Shown: positions 34,326-45,965, numbered from the stretch's first letter. The stretch: DNA of 64,000 nt from Elephas maximus indicus (GCF_024166365.1 NC_064842.1:13115001-13179000); one strand, 5' to 3'. The notes: generated from the letters alone by a model not told the origin. A program made the numbers and translations.

Positions 34326-35301
34326 TTCCTCAGTAAATGTTAGTTGAATCCCAACCAGGTTGTCTATCTTTTGAAATCAGGTGCTGTTTGTATTTCCAGG
34401 ACTCTCATCCCAGAGCACCTGTTCCGGTATGGGCTGCCAATGTTTACTGAAACTGAATTTTAACAGCTTCATGGGAAGGTCCCTGCTGACCAGGTCAGAG
34501 CTCCAACAGCTGTCTGGGAACTCCACGTGACTCCACAAGTGGGGCTTGGAGGCTACTACACGGGGAGTTTCTGAGGGGGGAGTTTCTGAGGGCGGCAGAC
34601 CCGCTACCTGCATCCTCCCCAGCCCTGTAAAGGGGGAAGGAGCCACACACAGGTACCTTCCAGCTGGTCAGACAGGTGTCTGAGTCCTCTGAGGACATCA
34701 TCCAGCCCAACCCCAGGAGTGCTGTTTTAGCTCCTCTCAAAGCTTCAACCAAATAGCATTTTAGAAGCGTGGACATCCTGCTTTGTAAATCTTGGCATGT
34801 TTTCAAAAGCTTGATGTAAAGACTGTATTGTAGAAAACACTGTGCCACCAGAAACTTCCAAATGAAAATGATTAAAGTGTGCACAATGAAAAATGTGCAC
34901 AACATTTCAAATTAAGGCTTCCTAACATCATATTTCTTCGTTCTTAAAGACAGGTGCATGGGGTTCGATTTGATGTGATACCCAAATACAACTGAAATAT
35001 AATTTAGGAAGCTCGAGTTATCTTCGAGTCAATGATAAATTAATACCATTGTAAATTTTCTTCAGGATAATGTCTTCAGACGCCAGAGATAAAAATACTC
35101 TGGTCTTCAACTAAATGAAAGATAGAATTGAATATTCCCTGGGGAGCTAATTGGTGGCTTCAATGAGGCTGCTTTTCTCCTGCAACCACATAGCCTCTCT
35201 TTCTTTCTTTCTGGATATTTTCCTTTAAGCAATCTTTTCCTGCACTCATCACTCTACACTAGTGCCTAGTTCCAAGTTCGTTCCTATGTGGTATTCATGC
35301 T
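34326..35301. other. Unassigned intergenic DNA
   Basis: Nearly 1 kb with no recognised repeat. A short tandem duplication of ggagtttctgaggg occurs near 34564-34592. Minus-strand frames near 34377-34905 have no domain features. Confidence 0.45.
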
Positions 35302-35630
35302 ACAGGCAGTTCCCAGGTTACGAATACTTGGCTTACATACAACCCCTAGTTATGAACCAACCCATGTAAAACCTATCAAATTAAAAATTTGAGGTACATG
35401 CAATGGTTTGTAATAATGAATGGGTGCTAGTTAGCAATGCAAAGCAAAACATTATTATTATTACTGTATTATTATGTTATAGACTTTTTAGTGTACCTGG
35501 AAGTGTTTCTTTAATGTTTTTTACGCATAGGAAGGTACACTATATACTATGTACAAACATGTGACTAACTGACATCAGATACGAACCGTACCTAACTGTT
35601 CCGACTTACATACAAATTCGACAGAACCCG
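35302..35630. mobile_element. Tigger-like nonautonomous DNA transposon
   Basis: Left end acaggcagttcccaggttac followed by gcttacatacaac; right end has tccgacttacatacaaattc, a rough inverted match of that inner terminal region. This resembles the ends of mammalian Tigger/pogo MITEs. A similar left end occurs at 47266. No transposase. Confidence 0.5.
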
Positions 35631-35947
35631 TTCACAATGCAGGAGAAGGAGGCAGCTTGTTACTCTACCGTTCAAAACCAAAAGAAGCCCCAATGAATGA
35701 ACAGGAGAAAACCAAATTGTTTCGACAAGCTCGAGAAGCTGGCAGATGGGACGGCTCACCAGTGTGGCACGTGCTGCAAATCAAACCAAGCTCCACCTCT
35801 CTTGCAATTAGTGTCATTTTTCAGGGACAGTTTCCCAGCCAAAGTGCTGGATGGATGGGCACTCTAGTGACCCATGGCCTCTCCAGCCTCTAGCATGAGG
35901 CACATCTTAATTTTAATTGCCTTTTGTGTCAACCTGCTCACATAAGC
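35631..35947. other. Unassigned short stretch
   Basis: Nothing recognised. A 78-codon plus-strand frame (35657-35893) starts with TTG and shows no family. Confidence 0.4.
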
Positions 35948-36330
35948 TCTTGTTGGTTGCCATTGAGTTGGCTCCAACTCATGGTGACCCCCATGAACAA
36001 TAGAAAGAAACAATGCCCAGCCCTGTGCCATGTTCATGATTGTTGGTATGTTTGAGTCCATCGTGGAAACCACTGTGTATTTTGAGTGTCTTCCAGCATA
36101 CAGGGCTCTTCTTCTAGCACTACACTGGACAATATTCTGTTGTGACCCATACGGTTTTCATTGGCTTGTTTTCAGAGGTAGATCACGAGGCCTTTCTTCC
36201 CAGTCTTAGTCTGGAAGTTCTGCTGAAACCTGTCTGCCATAGGTGACTCTGCTGATATTTGAAATACCAGTGGCATAGCTTCTAGCAGCATAGCAACAGG
36301 CAAGACACCAATGGTACAATACGCTGACAA
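35948..36330 (-). repeat. SINE with tRNA-Gly-like head, head lost
   Basis: Reverse copy: ttggttgccattgagttgg tail, tgccatgttcatgattgttgg, tttcattggcttgttttcag, ctttcttcccagtcttagtc. The tRNA-like head is replaced by unrelated sequence. Confidence 0.75.
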
Positions 36331-37039
36331 CATGGGTAGTAGCATAAAATTTTAGAAGTACGCAGGGACATCTCCCCTGTGCTCACGAATGGGTCAGCCA
36401 GCGCAGCTGCCATGACTGGCACGTGGGCTGTGTTCCACCTCTCTCCTGCTCCAGTCCTCCTAGTCCACAGACACCTCCTGAAAGCCCAGGTGAGAGAGGT
36501 TGGGACTGCCTGAGTGAGGCCCCCAATGTCCTCCTCAGCCTACACTGCCACTGCTCACAGTTCCTGAGGCTCTAGACTAGAGGAAGTGTGTTCTCAGAGT
36601 AAATGGAATAAAGGTCCTTGTCCCCGACAGTGAGTCCTCCTTTGTCACTAGGGACACACACACCTGCTGCTCATATTCTTAGACTCATAATCTTTGATGC
36701 AACACCGTTGCTTCGGCCTTTTCCTGTTGCCCTCTGCACCCTGCCCCCACGTCCAGGAGCCCAGCACAAACTCCCCTCAGCCACACCCAGGGTCCATGCA
36801 GTTCAGCTCACGCAGACTGGTTCCTCCTGCTTGTGCACGGCCTAACACAGACGCATTTACAGACGCATTTACCCTAAGTATACGTAAAAACAAGGCTCCC
36901 ACCCTGGGGGATACTTTGGTTTTTCAATTAACATGGCTAATTTTATCTTGACAATCTTGTTTAAAAATCTGAAACAGTAAATAAGTATAAAAGGGGGGCA
37001 GGAAAGCTCTTCCTTTCGGTAGAAAGTTGACAAATAAAT
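36331..37039. other. Unassigned intergenic DNA
   Basis: No repeat family or gene seen. A 13-base direct duplication (acagacgcattta) lies near 36849-36874. Confidence 0.4.
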
Positions 37040-37978
37040 GCAAAAGGAATGATGTATTTAGAAAACCAGCATTTGGCAACCATCGTCATCCTAACAGGTT
37101 GAAGCCAGAAGCATCCACGGATTCCAAAACTAGTGGGTGAATTTGAAGGAGCACATTTACAGGTTCAAAGTGTCTCCCCAGAGCATCTTATTAATTATAA
37201 AGTTACAAAAAGAAAAAACAAAAAAGTAACTTTTCAGTGGAGAAACCTGGCAGGTACCACCTTAACCAAATGATCAAAGTAGACACCCCTAGTAATGAGA
37301 CAAGTGACAGCATGTGCCTCCTGAAATGACTCACCGAGGAGAACACAGCACCACTTTTGCGGCATTCCTGCCAGAAGTTTCCAACCTGAATCTCATCAAA
37401 AGGAAACGTCAGACAGACCCAACCTAAGGGACAGTCTACATAATAACTGGCCTGTACTATGAAAAAATGCCACTATCTAAGAAGACAAAGAGGGACTCAA
37501 GAACTGTTCCAGATTGAAAGAAAGGAAAGAGACATGATAACTGAATGCCTGGGTTTTCTTTTGGTGTAAAGGATATTATTAGGAAAACCGGTAAAATGTG
37601 GATAAGATCTTTAGATTAGATAATAGTATTGCATCAGTCTTACCACTGACAAACGTTGAATTTCAACTGAACCCTGCGATCCGGAAAACAGAGAGAGTGT
37701 AGGAAATCCTCCCCCGCTTTGTGTTCAGGAAAATGGCTTACTGCAGATGACTTAGAGAAGACTCACAGATGCCCCCTTGACACAGGCCCTCCAGATTCCC
37801 ACCCCTTGCCTCATAAATGAATAACCGACTTGCTTGTCCCCAGTGGTCAATCAGAAACAAAGGGCTTGTTAACCAAACTTTGGTTAAGCTTCTCTCCTTC
37901 CCCCAAGCCCACCCTGAGCCTGAGCCAACATATACCCCTTATTTAATGGCCCCGTAAATTTTTTTTTTTTTTTTAATC

Positions 37979-38149
37979 AGGAGCCCTGGTGGCATAGTGG
38001 TTAAGTGCTACGGCTGCTAACCAAAGGTTCTACCGTTCGAATCCACCGGGCGCTCCTTGGAAACTCTGTAGGGCAGTTCTGCCCTGTCCTATAGGGTTGC
38101 TACGAGTGGGAATCAACTCAATGGCAGTGGGTTTGGTTTTGGTTTGGTA
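37979..38149 (+). repeat. AfroSINE, short form
   Basis: Forward copy: aggagccctggtggcatagt, gcgctccttggaaactctgt (45-bp block absent), ending tgggtttggttttggtttgg. A T-run precedes it at 37958-37974. Confidence 0.95.
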
Positions 38150-38339
38150 ACGGAGAATAGGCTGACCTCAGCGTAAAATATTTCTGATTTGCTATCCAGT
38201 GATATCTCCAGCTCATCACTCTTCCCCACACCCATGGTTTTGCTATTCTTGTTTACCCTCAGTCTCCATAAATGAATATGTTCATCCCCTAACTCTTAGA
38301 GACTTTTGCAGACCTTCTGGTCAGGGTTCTCCCTACTGT

Positions 38340-38436
38340 AGTCGTCCCCTCCCCCACTTCCACAAGAGTCCCCTCCCCCGCTACCGCAGCAGCCCCCTCC
38401 CCCACGACCTCAGCAGCCCCCTCCCCCGCTACCTCA
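38340..38436 (+). repeat. 24-bp tandem repeat in the LTR
   Basis: Four imperfect C-rich units starting cccctcccccrc (for instance cccctcccccgctaccgcag), each about 24 bases, upstream of the LTR poly(A) signal. Confidence 0.8.
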
Positions 38437-38521
38437 ACAGTCCCTTTCCCCCTTTTCTTTCTGAATAAAGCTTCTCCCTATCAGTCTGGATTTCTTTTTT
38501 ATTTGACACCCTGTATCACTA

Positions 38522-38575
38522 TTTTTTTTTTTTTTTTTTATCACTATACATGGCGAGAGAGAGAGAGAGAGTTAA
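38522..38575 (+). repeat. T-run and (GA)n microsatellite
   Basis: About 18 T at 38522-38539, then gcgagagagagagagaga near 38553-38570, at the junction of LTR and L1 tail. Confidence 0.8.
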
Positions 38576-38690
38576 CATTTGGGGGTCTGAGTGAAAGAGG
38601 CAGGAATTCTTTGTACTATTCTTGTAACTTCTCTGTAAGCTGAAAAGATGTCAAAATTAAAAAATATTTTACAAAAATCTGAGCTATTCT

Positions 38691-39616
38691 TTGAGGCATA
38701 GGAAGACATATTTATAAGTTGCCAAACCAAGGCCAGGAGGGAAAATGGTTGCTATCTTCTAAGAATAGCCATGCCCAGCCATCCCCTCAGTTGTGAAGAC
38801 CCTGACTGGCTTCTCAGATCTTTGTGAGCTGAGAATCATCAACGTTCATGAGTATTAGCCAATTCTAAATCTATTCATGAGCTGTTTTCAAAGGAGCTCA
38901 GGAAAGGTTGGGGGGTGGGTTATAGGAACAAAGGAGGGTGGAGGCTGCATATTGCATTTCTAAAATTGCGCATGGCCTGCACACCTTTCGCAGCCCCCAC
39001 AGGGTGGTCTACTTGGTTTCTGAGAGGAAAAGGTTGGGAAAGGCCTCCTTTCCCCAGCGTGCCAGGGGACCAAGTGCTTGGACTCTGTGGGTTCCGTGGG
39101 CCTGCCCAGTGACTGGGGACCAGAGACTCAGGCCTTAGGGGTTTGATTTCTCAGCCCCTTAAAAATAATTCAGAACTAGCCTGAAGCTACCGACGCATCA
39201 GACACCTTGAGGGCACTCTTGCTGGCACAAGAGTATAATTAAACCTTTCTTCACATCCTCACCCTGGGAGCACAGACAAGTGGAGAACAAGAAGCAATGT
39301 CCAGGTTCAGCCTGGGTGCCTCCTGAGAGCAGGATGACCTCAAATATCAGCAAAAGGGGCAGGGAAGGCTGGGAGACCACAGGATGCTGGGACTTCCTGT
39401 GACTGGTTTCCAGGAAGGACAGGCCCCTGCTGCTTCTACCTTCCCCAGCACAGGGGCAGGTCCCCCTCTGGCAATGACCCATAGGTCCAGCTGCATCAGC
39501 CCCATGGGGTAAGGAGAACTGGGTGTGCTAGACAGGGACTCCACAGCAGAATGTGGGGTGCAGCAGCCAGAAAATACTATTTTCATTCCAGTTACAGAGT
39601 GTGTGGGGGTGGGGGG
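38691..39616. other. Unassigned intergenic DNA
   Basis: About 0.9 kb, GC-moderate, without recognised repeat or exon. Minus-strand frames near 39198-39787 partly overlap the following SINE and are not genes. Confidence 0.45.
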
Positions 39617-39820
39617 GAGTCCCAGGGTAGTGCAAATGATTAATGCGTTTGACTGATAACCAAAGGGCTGAAAGTTCAAGTCTACCCAGAGATGCCTCAG
39701 AAGATAGGCCTGGTGACCTACTTCTGAAAAATCAACCATTGAAAACCCTGTGGAGCACAGTTGTACTCTGACACATGGGGTCAGCATGGGTCAGAGTCAA
39801 TGTGACAGCAACTGGTACTG
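39617..39820 (+). repeat. AfroSINE, variant form
   Basis: Forward copy: agtcccagggtagtgcaaat head, tacccagagatgcctcagaa, cctggtgacctacttctgaa, tcaatgtgacagcaactgg end. Confidence 0.88.
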
Positions 39821-40036
39821 ATCTTACCTAGGGGTGGCAGACATAAACCAGGGAGGGGACAGTTCTCCCAAGATTAATCTGGAAATGGTCTCAGGGTTTG
39901 AAAGGAGGAAGGTAGAAGAGAACTTGCCTCCATCCCCAGCCCACTGTCACAGCACCCTGAGTGAACAGGAAGTTCTTATACACCTAGCTGATACGCAACA
40001 ATACTTCTTGGTTTTGAAATCAAATCAAATCAAAAC

Positions 40037-40240
40037 AGTACTCAATGTCCACTGAGCACCTGCTGTGTGCCAGGCACTATGCTAATCACTGTCATAGACA
40101 TCTCAGTCCTCACAATGACCTATGCCGTAGGTCTTAGTAGCCCCCTTTTAGAGTTGAGGAAACTGAAGCTAAGAGAGGCAAAGCAATTGACCAAGTCATC
40201 TTTGAGATAGTGGCAGGGCATATAAGAAGTTTGTAGTCAA
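40037..40240 (-). repeat. MIR SINE
   Basis: Reverse MIR: cactgagcacctgctgtgtg, ccaggcactatgctaatcac, ttttagagttgaggaaactg, gagaggcaaagcaattgacc. Confidence 0.85.
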
Positions 40241-40379
40241 ACACGATAGGCCAAATATGCCCATATGAAATATTAAACAGCAATAAAAGTGCCCTCTCAG
40301 AGAAAGCTTTCTCCACAGACTTTTCGTTGATGACCTCATCCATTTGCAAGGCTTCCACTGTCATCTCCATAGAAATGCC
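40241..40379. other. Unassigned short spacer
   Basis: Nothing recognised. Confidence 0.4.
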
Positions 40380-40560
40380 CTTAAATCTCTAGGCTCTCTT
40401 CTGAGCTACATAAGCTTTCTATTTGTAGCTGTCTGCCTGGTGTCTCCTGCAGGATACCCAATTCAGGAAACCACACTCAACCCAGCCAAAACCATACTCA
40501 TCATCACCTCTACCTTCATCCCAAGTTAACACCACATTTGGATGTCTCTATTTCTGGCCC
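40380..40560 (+). repeat. L2 LINE fragment
   Basis: Contains caacccagccaaaaccatac followed by tcatcatcacc, the position of the L2 reverse transcriptase end (LNxSKTExLI-type text). Strongly decayed. Confidence 0.45.
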
Positions 40561-40626
40561 AGTGCTGCCATTCTCCTGAGGACTGAGGTTTGAAATCTTG
40601 AGCTTTTCCACCTCTATTCCATTATA

Positions 40627-40956
40627 TTGTTAGCTGCTGTCGAGGTGGACTTATGGCGACCCCACATATAACTGAATGAAACACTGCCCGGTCCTGCGCC
40701 GCCTCCACGATTGGTTGCAGGCTGGACCACTGTGATCCGAAGGGTTTTCATTGGCTGATTTTCAGAAGTAGATTGCCAGGCCTTTCTTCCTAGTCCGTCT
40801 TAGTCTAGAAGCTCTGCTGAAACCTGCTCAGCATCACAGCAACACGCGAGCCTCCACTGACAGACGGGTGGTAGCTCTGCACGAATTGCATTGACCAGGA
40901 ATCGAACCTGGGTCTCCTACATGGAAAGTGAGAATTCTACCATTGAACCACCTCCT
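40627..40956 (-). repeat. SINE with tRNA-Gly-like head, near full length
   Basis: Complete reverse copy, about 330 bases: tail ttagctgctgtcgaggtgg, tcctgcgccgcctccacgat, ttttcattggctgattttca, ctttcttcctagtccgtctt, then the reversed tRNA-Gly head at about 40888-40956 with gaatcgaacctgg (B box) and taccattgaacca (A box). Confidence 0.92.
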
Positions 40957-41283
40957 GTTCCATTACTTACTCTCTGAAATATTTTGTTTTTCCTCTCCTT
41001 TTTCTCTTCGATCTGCTCCATTCCTCCCAACACACACACATACACATCTCTATCTAAGGAAATATGGGGCTCAAGAGATTCCATGAGGCAGGGGAATATA
41101 ATTCCTTCCTTATTCACCCCCAGTACACATTCTATAAAATTGCCAAAGAACATGTTTTTGAAAGTTGATCAATCAGCGAAAGAAATGTCAAGTCCTAGAC
41201 GCTGACTTTGCCTAGATCCAATTTTAATGGTACAGATAAATACCTTTATTACCAAACAAAATGGGATTAAGTATACTCAGAGT
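40957..41283. other. Unassigned spacer
   Basis: Has an (AC)n stretch near 41030-41046. Otherwise nothing recognised. Confidence 0.4.
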
Positions 41284-41480
41284 TAAGAGAGCAGCATTTC
41301 TTGGAACCCAGCATGGACCAAGCCTTGTGCTAGATGCTTTCAAATGCATGATGTAATTTAATTCTTTTAACAACTTTGCAAGATAAAAATTATAAAACTC
41401 ACTTTATAGACAAGTTCAAAAGTAAGCTCAGAAAAGCAAAATAATGTGCTCAGTGTACTATGGAATGTAGGACCCCCTTC
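41284..41480 (-). repeat. MIR SINE (decayed)
   Basis: Reverse MIR outline: gcatggaccaagccttgtgc, ttaattcttttaacaactttgc, cactttatagacaagttcaa. Confidence 0.6.
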
Positions 41481-41499
41481 TCTTCTGCTTTTACAACTC

Positions 41500-42515
41500 T
41501 TCTTAAGTGCTCTCATCCTGACCCAGAGATTTAAAATACCATCCATAAGCTGATGATATACAGATTCCTATCTAGAGCTCTGTGCTCCAGACTCCATCCC
41601 CTACCTACTTATATCTCCGCTGAGATAGCTAACTACTTAGATGACTTAATACATCCCAAATAGAACTCTTGATTTTCTCCTCCTCCCTACCAAAATAGTT
41701 TTTACCCCCTTTCCTATCTTCCCCACACAATCGTATCATCATAGTTGCTTGGGCCAAAGACCTAGAGGCATTTTTTATTTGTCTCTCCTTCACCCATTTC
41801 CACACACACCTGGATCATTAGCAAGCCTTTTGGTCTCTATTTCCAAAGCAGGCTGTGGATCCAAATACTTCTCACCATCTCCACAGCCAAAACCTTTCAT
41901 CTCTTGGCTAGATGACTGCGATGGTCTTCCAACTGGTCTCCCTGCCTCCACTCTTACTGTCTACCTCCCTCCACAGCACATTTTCCATGCAGCACTCAGT
42001 GATCTGTTCAATGCATTAATTGGATCGTGTTATCTGCCCTGCTTAAAACTCCTTGATGATTCCTCGTCACCGCGCCCTACCATGCCTGTCGACCTTTCTG
42101 CCTCGTCTCCACTACTCTCACTCCTGCCTCCACATTCCAGTAACACGGGCTGACTTGTGTCACTCAAACATGTAGATCTCATTCTTTGTATTTACCTGGA
42201 GTATTCTTCCCCCCAGGTCCTCCCATGGCCTCTTCCTTCACGTGATTCAGGTCTCACACCTTCTCAGGAAGTCTTCCCTATCACCTAGCTTCAGTAGCCA
42301 CTCAGCCCCATTACTCTTTATCCTATCATTCTATTTTCTTTTATTTTTAGCACGTATTGGTTGGTACATGAATCCCCAGATTAGACAGCAAGCTCCATGA
42401 AGGCAGACACTTCTTCTATCTTATCTCTTATATTCTAGTTCCCACCATGGCATCTGACACAAAATAGGTGCTCGATAAATATATATTGAACCAGGGAATG
42501 AGTGAGTTTCAGGAT
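41500..42515 (+). mobile_element. L2 LINE 3' region, about 1 kb
   Basis: Long collinear L2 match by recall: ctgatgatatacagattcct, ctctgtgctccagactccat, tggctagatgactgcgatgg, tctccctgcctccactctta, ccctgcttaaaactccttga, aggaagtcttccctatcacc, and the tail aataggtgctcgataaatat. The end of the reverse transcriptase frame is discernible but riddled with stops. Confidence 0.75.
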
Positions 42516-42879
42516 CAGAATTGAAATCATGATCATGTAAACGCAAACCCCACAGTCTTTCTTTTAGACCACGCTGCATTCAGGATGAGTGGTGGTCACT
42601 TGTCTTGGAATTTCTAAGATGAGGCAAGTTCCTTGGGGCACATTACTTCATTATACCCTGGGTGGCCAGTTTGGTCCCAAGTTAGCTAAGATCAGTGGTG
42701 AGAAGGAAGCAGAGGCCTGGGTCTGCCATAGTGCTCCATAGTGAGTCCTACCTTGAAGGATCCATGCCTTCAGTTCCATGCCAGGGTGGATGTTGTGCAG
42801 TGAATCCAAACCCCTAATTTCACCATGAGGTAGACACTACTGGCTGCCTTCCCAACAGGTATTCTCTTCTTCCTAGGAT
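42516..42879. other. Unassigned spacer, possible MIR trace
   Basis: The beginning (gaattgaaatcatgatcatg, cagtctttcttttagacca) may be a MIR head in reverse, but too weak to call. Confidence 0.3.
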
Positions 42880-43345
42880 CCCAAATTTGTCCATGGATCT
42901 ACTTATCTCCGCTTTCCATGTGCTTTGGGGAAGGCTGGGCACAACCCCAGTCTAAAGGGCCTACCTGGATCTAAACTGATCATGGCAGTCCCAACCCCCT
43001 TACCTGTAACTGATTTAGGCATGAACATGGGGTACAATTCTGGCCAATGGCAGATGATGGGAAATCTTTTGGGAAGCACCTGTTACAATTTCTTCTCTTG
43101 CCAAAAAAGACTTACAAGGAAGGAGAGTTTCTCTTCTTCCTCAGGAGTAGAACTACAGCAGTTACCTTGACCTAAGAACAAGGCTCACCTGCTGAAGAAG
43201 GCAGAGCAGAAGGATGGAAAGAAACTGGAGCCTTGATGGCACGCTGAGTCACTGAGTTAACCCAACCCCTGGGGCCCACCTCAAGACTCCTTTTTGTGTG
43301 CAACAGTACATTATCCTTGTTGTCCAAACCACTCTGAGTTGAGGT
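42880..43345 (+). repeat. Old interspersed repeat, family unnamed
   Basis: Text such as gatttaggcatgaacatggg, caattctggccaatggcaga, aagacttacaaggaagga and gagccttgatggcacgctga recalls a widespread eutherian repeat, but I cannot name it safely. Non-coding. Confidence 0.35.
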
Positions 43346-43624
43346 TGCTGCTTCTTGCAACCAAAAGCATCCTCAGCATGCCCTTTTGAAGCTTTGTCCA
43401 TCTACTTCTCGGCTTAGCATCAGGCCTGTAGGAGTCACCCTCAAAAGGATTCTGCAAGTCAAATTGTAGCTGCCTTTTGCAACAATGTGACCTGTATTCA
43501 GATTTCTTTGGTCTTGAGCTATCATCACTACGTGGAAACCTTCCAGCTAGAGAGAGACCACATGAAATGAATAATAATTTTGATACACTTATTGCATTTT
43601 GCATTTTATAGAATTTTCCTTCTT
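43346..43624. other. Unassigned spacer
   Basis: Nothing recognised. Confidence 0.4.
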
Positions 43625-43972
43625 TCCTTGAACAAATAGTTCTTTAGTGTCTACTATGTGCCAAGCGTGGTGTAAGGTAACACAGATGCAAAGCAGACAA
43701 GACCTCTGTCCTCAGGAAGCTTACAAAAACAACAAGCAGGACAATTTCAGATTGTGATCAGTGAAACAGGGAAATAAACAGGGCAGTGAGACAGACAGTA
43801 AGTGAGTAACTGGGGTGCGGAGATTTCTTTAGAATGGATGGCCAGGGAAAACCTCCCTGAGGACATGACCTTTGAAATGACAGTTAAAGGGTGAGAAGGA
43901 CCAGCCACAGGAATTGCTGAGGGAGTGGTTTCTTGACGGATGGAACAGCACAGATAAAGATTGGGCAACTCT
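43625..43972 (-). repeat. L2 LINE fragment
   Basis: Reverse L2: gtgtctactatgtgccaagc, ctgtcctcaggaagcttaca, ggccagggaaaacctccctg, gacctttgaaatgacagtta. Confidence 0.7.
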
Positions 43973-44065
43973 TAAGTTTCCTTAAGACCCAACTCCAATG
44001 CCAATGCCTCTTCAAAGTCCTTTCTCACTGCCCTGAGTAGCTGGTCGCCCCCTGCCTGTGCTCCC
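43973..44065 (+). repeat. L2 LINE short fragment
   Basis: ccttaagacccaactccaat, then cctcttcaaagtcctttctc, matching the L2 3' region that encodes no protein. Confidence 0.4.
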
Positions 44066-44163
44066 AAAGACCTTCACACACCCCTGTGTCTATCTCACCA
44101 CACTACTGCCTCCCCTTCCAGGCTGTGGTTCCATCCCCCTCTCCCAACATACCTTTTTCCAAG

Positions 44164-44229
44164 AGCTGCCAACAAATTGCAAAACTGGGGAATTTGAGCT
44201 GCCAACAAACTGCAAAAATGATAGATTTG
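44164..44229 (+). repeat. 33-bp tandem duplication
   Basis: Two adjacent units beginning agctgccaacaaaytgcaaaa and ending atttg. The second unit has several substitutions. Confidence 0.85.
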
Positions 44230-44434
44230 AGTTTCTTTTTCTTTTAGTCCCACAAGGCAGAGGAGACATGGAACAAGATGAAACACAAATGAACGCTGCA
44301 GGGAGGAGGAGGAAAAGAAGCAAAACTCCTGCGTCGTCTACTAGTGAGCCTGGGGTGTTAGAGCCATGGTTTCCCGGAGCCGGAAGGCCCACTGGAGATC
44401 ACCTAATACCATGTGTTTGCTTTACTCTGGGGAG

Positions 44435-44631
44435 TCCATAGGTGGTACAAACGGTTAACATGCTCAGCCTCTAACTGAAGGGTTGAAGGTTTTACTCCAC
44501 CCAGAGGTGCCTCGAAAGAAAAGCCTAGCGATCTACATCCAAAAAACCAGCCACTGAAAATGCTATAGAGCAGAGTTCTGCCCTGACACATGTGAGGTCA
44601 CCATGAGTCAGAGTCCACTCGACAGCAAGTG

Positions 44632-44634
<3 letters not shown>
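44435..44634 (+). repeat. AfroSINE, variant form
   Basis: Forward copy: ggtggtacaaacggttaaca, ccacccagaggtgcctcgaa, gcgatctacatccaaaaaac, ggtcaccatgagtcagagtc. The tail runs into a GT repeat. Confidence 0.9.

Positions 44635-44662
<28 letters not shown>
44633..44662 (+). repeat. (GT)n microsatellite
   Basis: About 14 GT units directly following the SINE tail, probably grown from it. Confidence 0.9.
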
Positions 44663-44664
<2 letters not shown>

Positions 44665-45965
44665 TTGCTCTGGGTGAGATGCTTCATGCAAGCTTCTGAG
44701 ATGGACAGGATTTGGTCGGGAGCAGAGCAGACTCTCGGCAGTCCTGGGAGGTGGTTAAAAAGAATTTTCAGTGCCCCAAGAACTTGAGTCCTCATGTTAC
44801 TCCATGACTGGAGGATGGGCTGATGGGGCCAAGGGGTCTTTGCAGAAATGCTGTGACCAGCCCCTGGGTGACTCACTTCACTTTTGTCCTCTCCCGGGAG
44901 GGAGGGAGGCTGGGGGGCTGAGGCAACCACCGCTGCCCCCAAAGACTCAGATCCCAGGAGGAGAGGTAGGCTTGCTCTTTCTCCTGAGGACACCCCAGCA
45001 GCACAAGTGGGCTGGGAGGGGGGCCTGGTGGTAAGGCGGCCTCTGTGCATTCCTGGCTCATCCACGTGGGCCTGGATTTGCCAAGCATCCCACTGCGCTC
45101 TGCACGCGCTTGCTGTCTGAAGCCCAAACGAGCCCTCTCTGACTCTGTGACATGAACCAACAAATACTCGCTCTCAGAATAATTCCCAGGCCCCTCATTC
45201 CTCTTTAAAGCTATTCCCTCATGTTACAAGGGGCATCCTTTCTGGGTGGACAGAGTATGTAAAAGAATGCCAATGCTGAATTCCCAGAAAACAGCCAGGC
45301 GTTGGATATGTACTTAGTAATCCCTCCCAAAGAAACCGGAAGACATTTGCCATTTATTTCTTAGTTAATTCATGAGAAAAAATTATCCAAATCTACTATG
45401 TGCTCAGAGCTAAGCATTTTGGAGGTGAAGGAATGACATAACACGGTTCTGCCTCTTTGCAGAATTACCAGCTTGCTCGGAATGACGCATGCATGTGGAA
45501 CCATGAGACAAAAGTTAGCAGCTATTGTGCAGTCCAGGCTCTGGGTGCACAGCTTATGGGTCGCTGTCCACCTCCAGGAAGAACCCCATTTGTACAGGAT
45601 AAGGCCTCCCTTGGAATATTTTTCAAGGTTAACTAGGCACTGTTGTTGCAAATGCGGCGTTCCTGCTAAACGCTCTAGCATATAGTTACATGAATGAATT
45701 TGATCAACATATAACACTCAATAACCCTGAGAGCAAGCACCAAGTATGACACCACACATGGGTCCTGAGGATTTTGGGGTCATCCTAAGCACAGCTAATC
45801 ACTATGACCCAGAAAGCCAAGGTTGTGAGCACCCCACATCTTGCCAGGTTGCACCCCTCCCTCCCTTCATTGCTGCACAGCTGCCCAGTGTGCCAACTCT
45901 GCTTCACTGCAGGCTGTGGCTGCAGCTGGCATGATGCCACTTGTTTCCCTGTGACTGTGCTTGGC
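44663..45965. other. Unassigned 1.3-kb intergenic DNA
   Basis: No repeat family recognised. GC-richer near 44880-45110. Several overlapping frames on both strands there are due to GC content and lack domains or splice context. Confidence 0.45.

Larger units (their letters stand above)
37693..38550 (+). mobile_element. Solitary LTR, class I ERV-like
   Basis: An 850-base insert in the L1 3'UTR. It has U3-like text, a C-rich repeat array, then ctttctgaataaagcttctc (poly(A) signal at about 38462) and a short U5-like end. An AfroSINE at 37979 lies inside it. No internal retroviral genes are present. Class assignment is by recall of the R/U5 layout. Confidence 0.5.
37040..38690 (+). mobile_element. 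L1 3'UTR (old, L1M-type), split by an LTR
   Basis: Left part (to about 37690) has caccttaaccaaatgatcaaa, gaaacgtcagacagacccaa, aagggacagtctacataata and aaaccggtaaaatgtggata, typical of an L1M 3'UTR. The end part from about 38570 has ttctttgtactattcttgtaac and ttctctgtaagctgaaaa. The LTR and a SINE sit between them. Confidence 0.6.

Noticed and set aside
44598..45065. 155-codon minus-strand frame with a His/Thr repeat
   Set aside because: Its terminal repeat is a GT microsatellite read in frame and the rest is GC-rich spacer. No exon signals.
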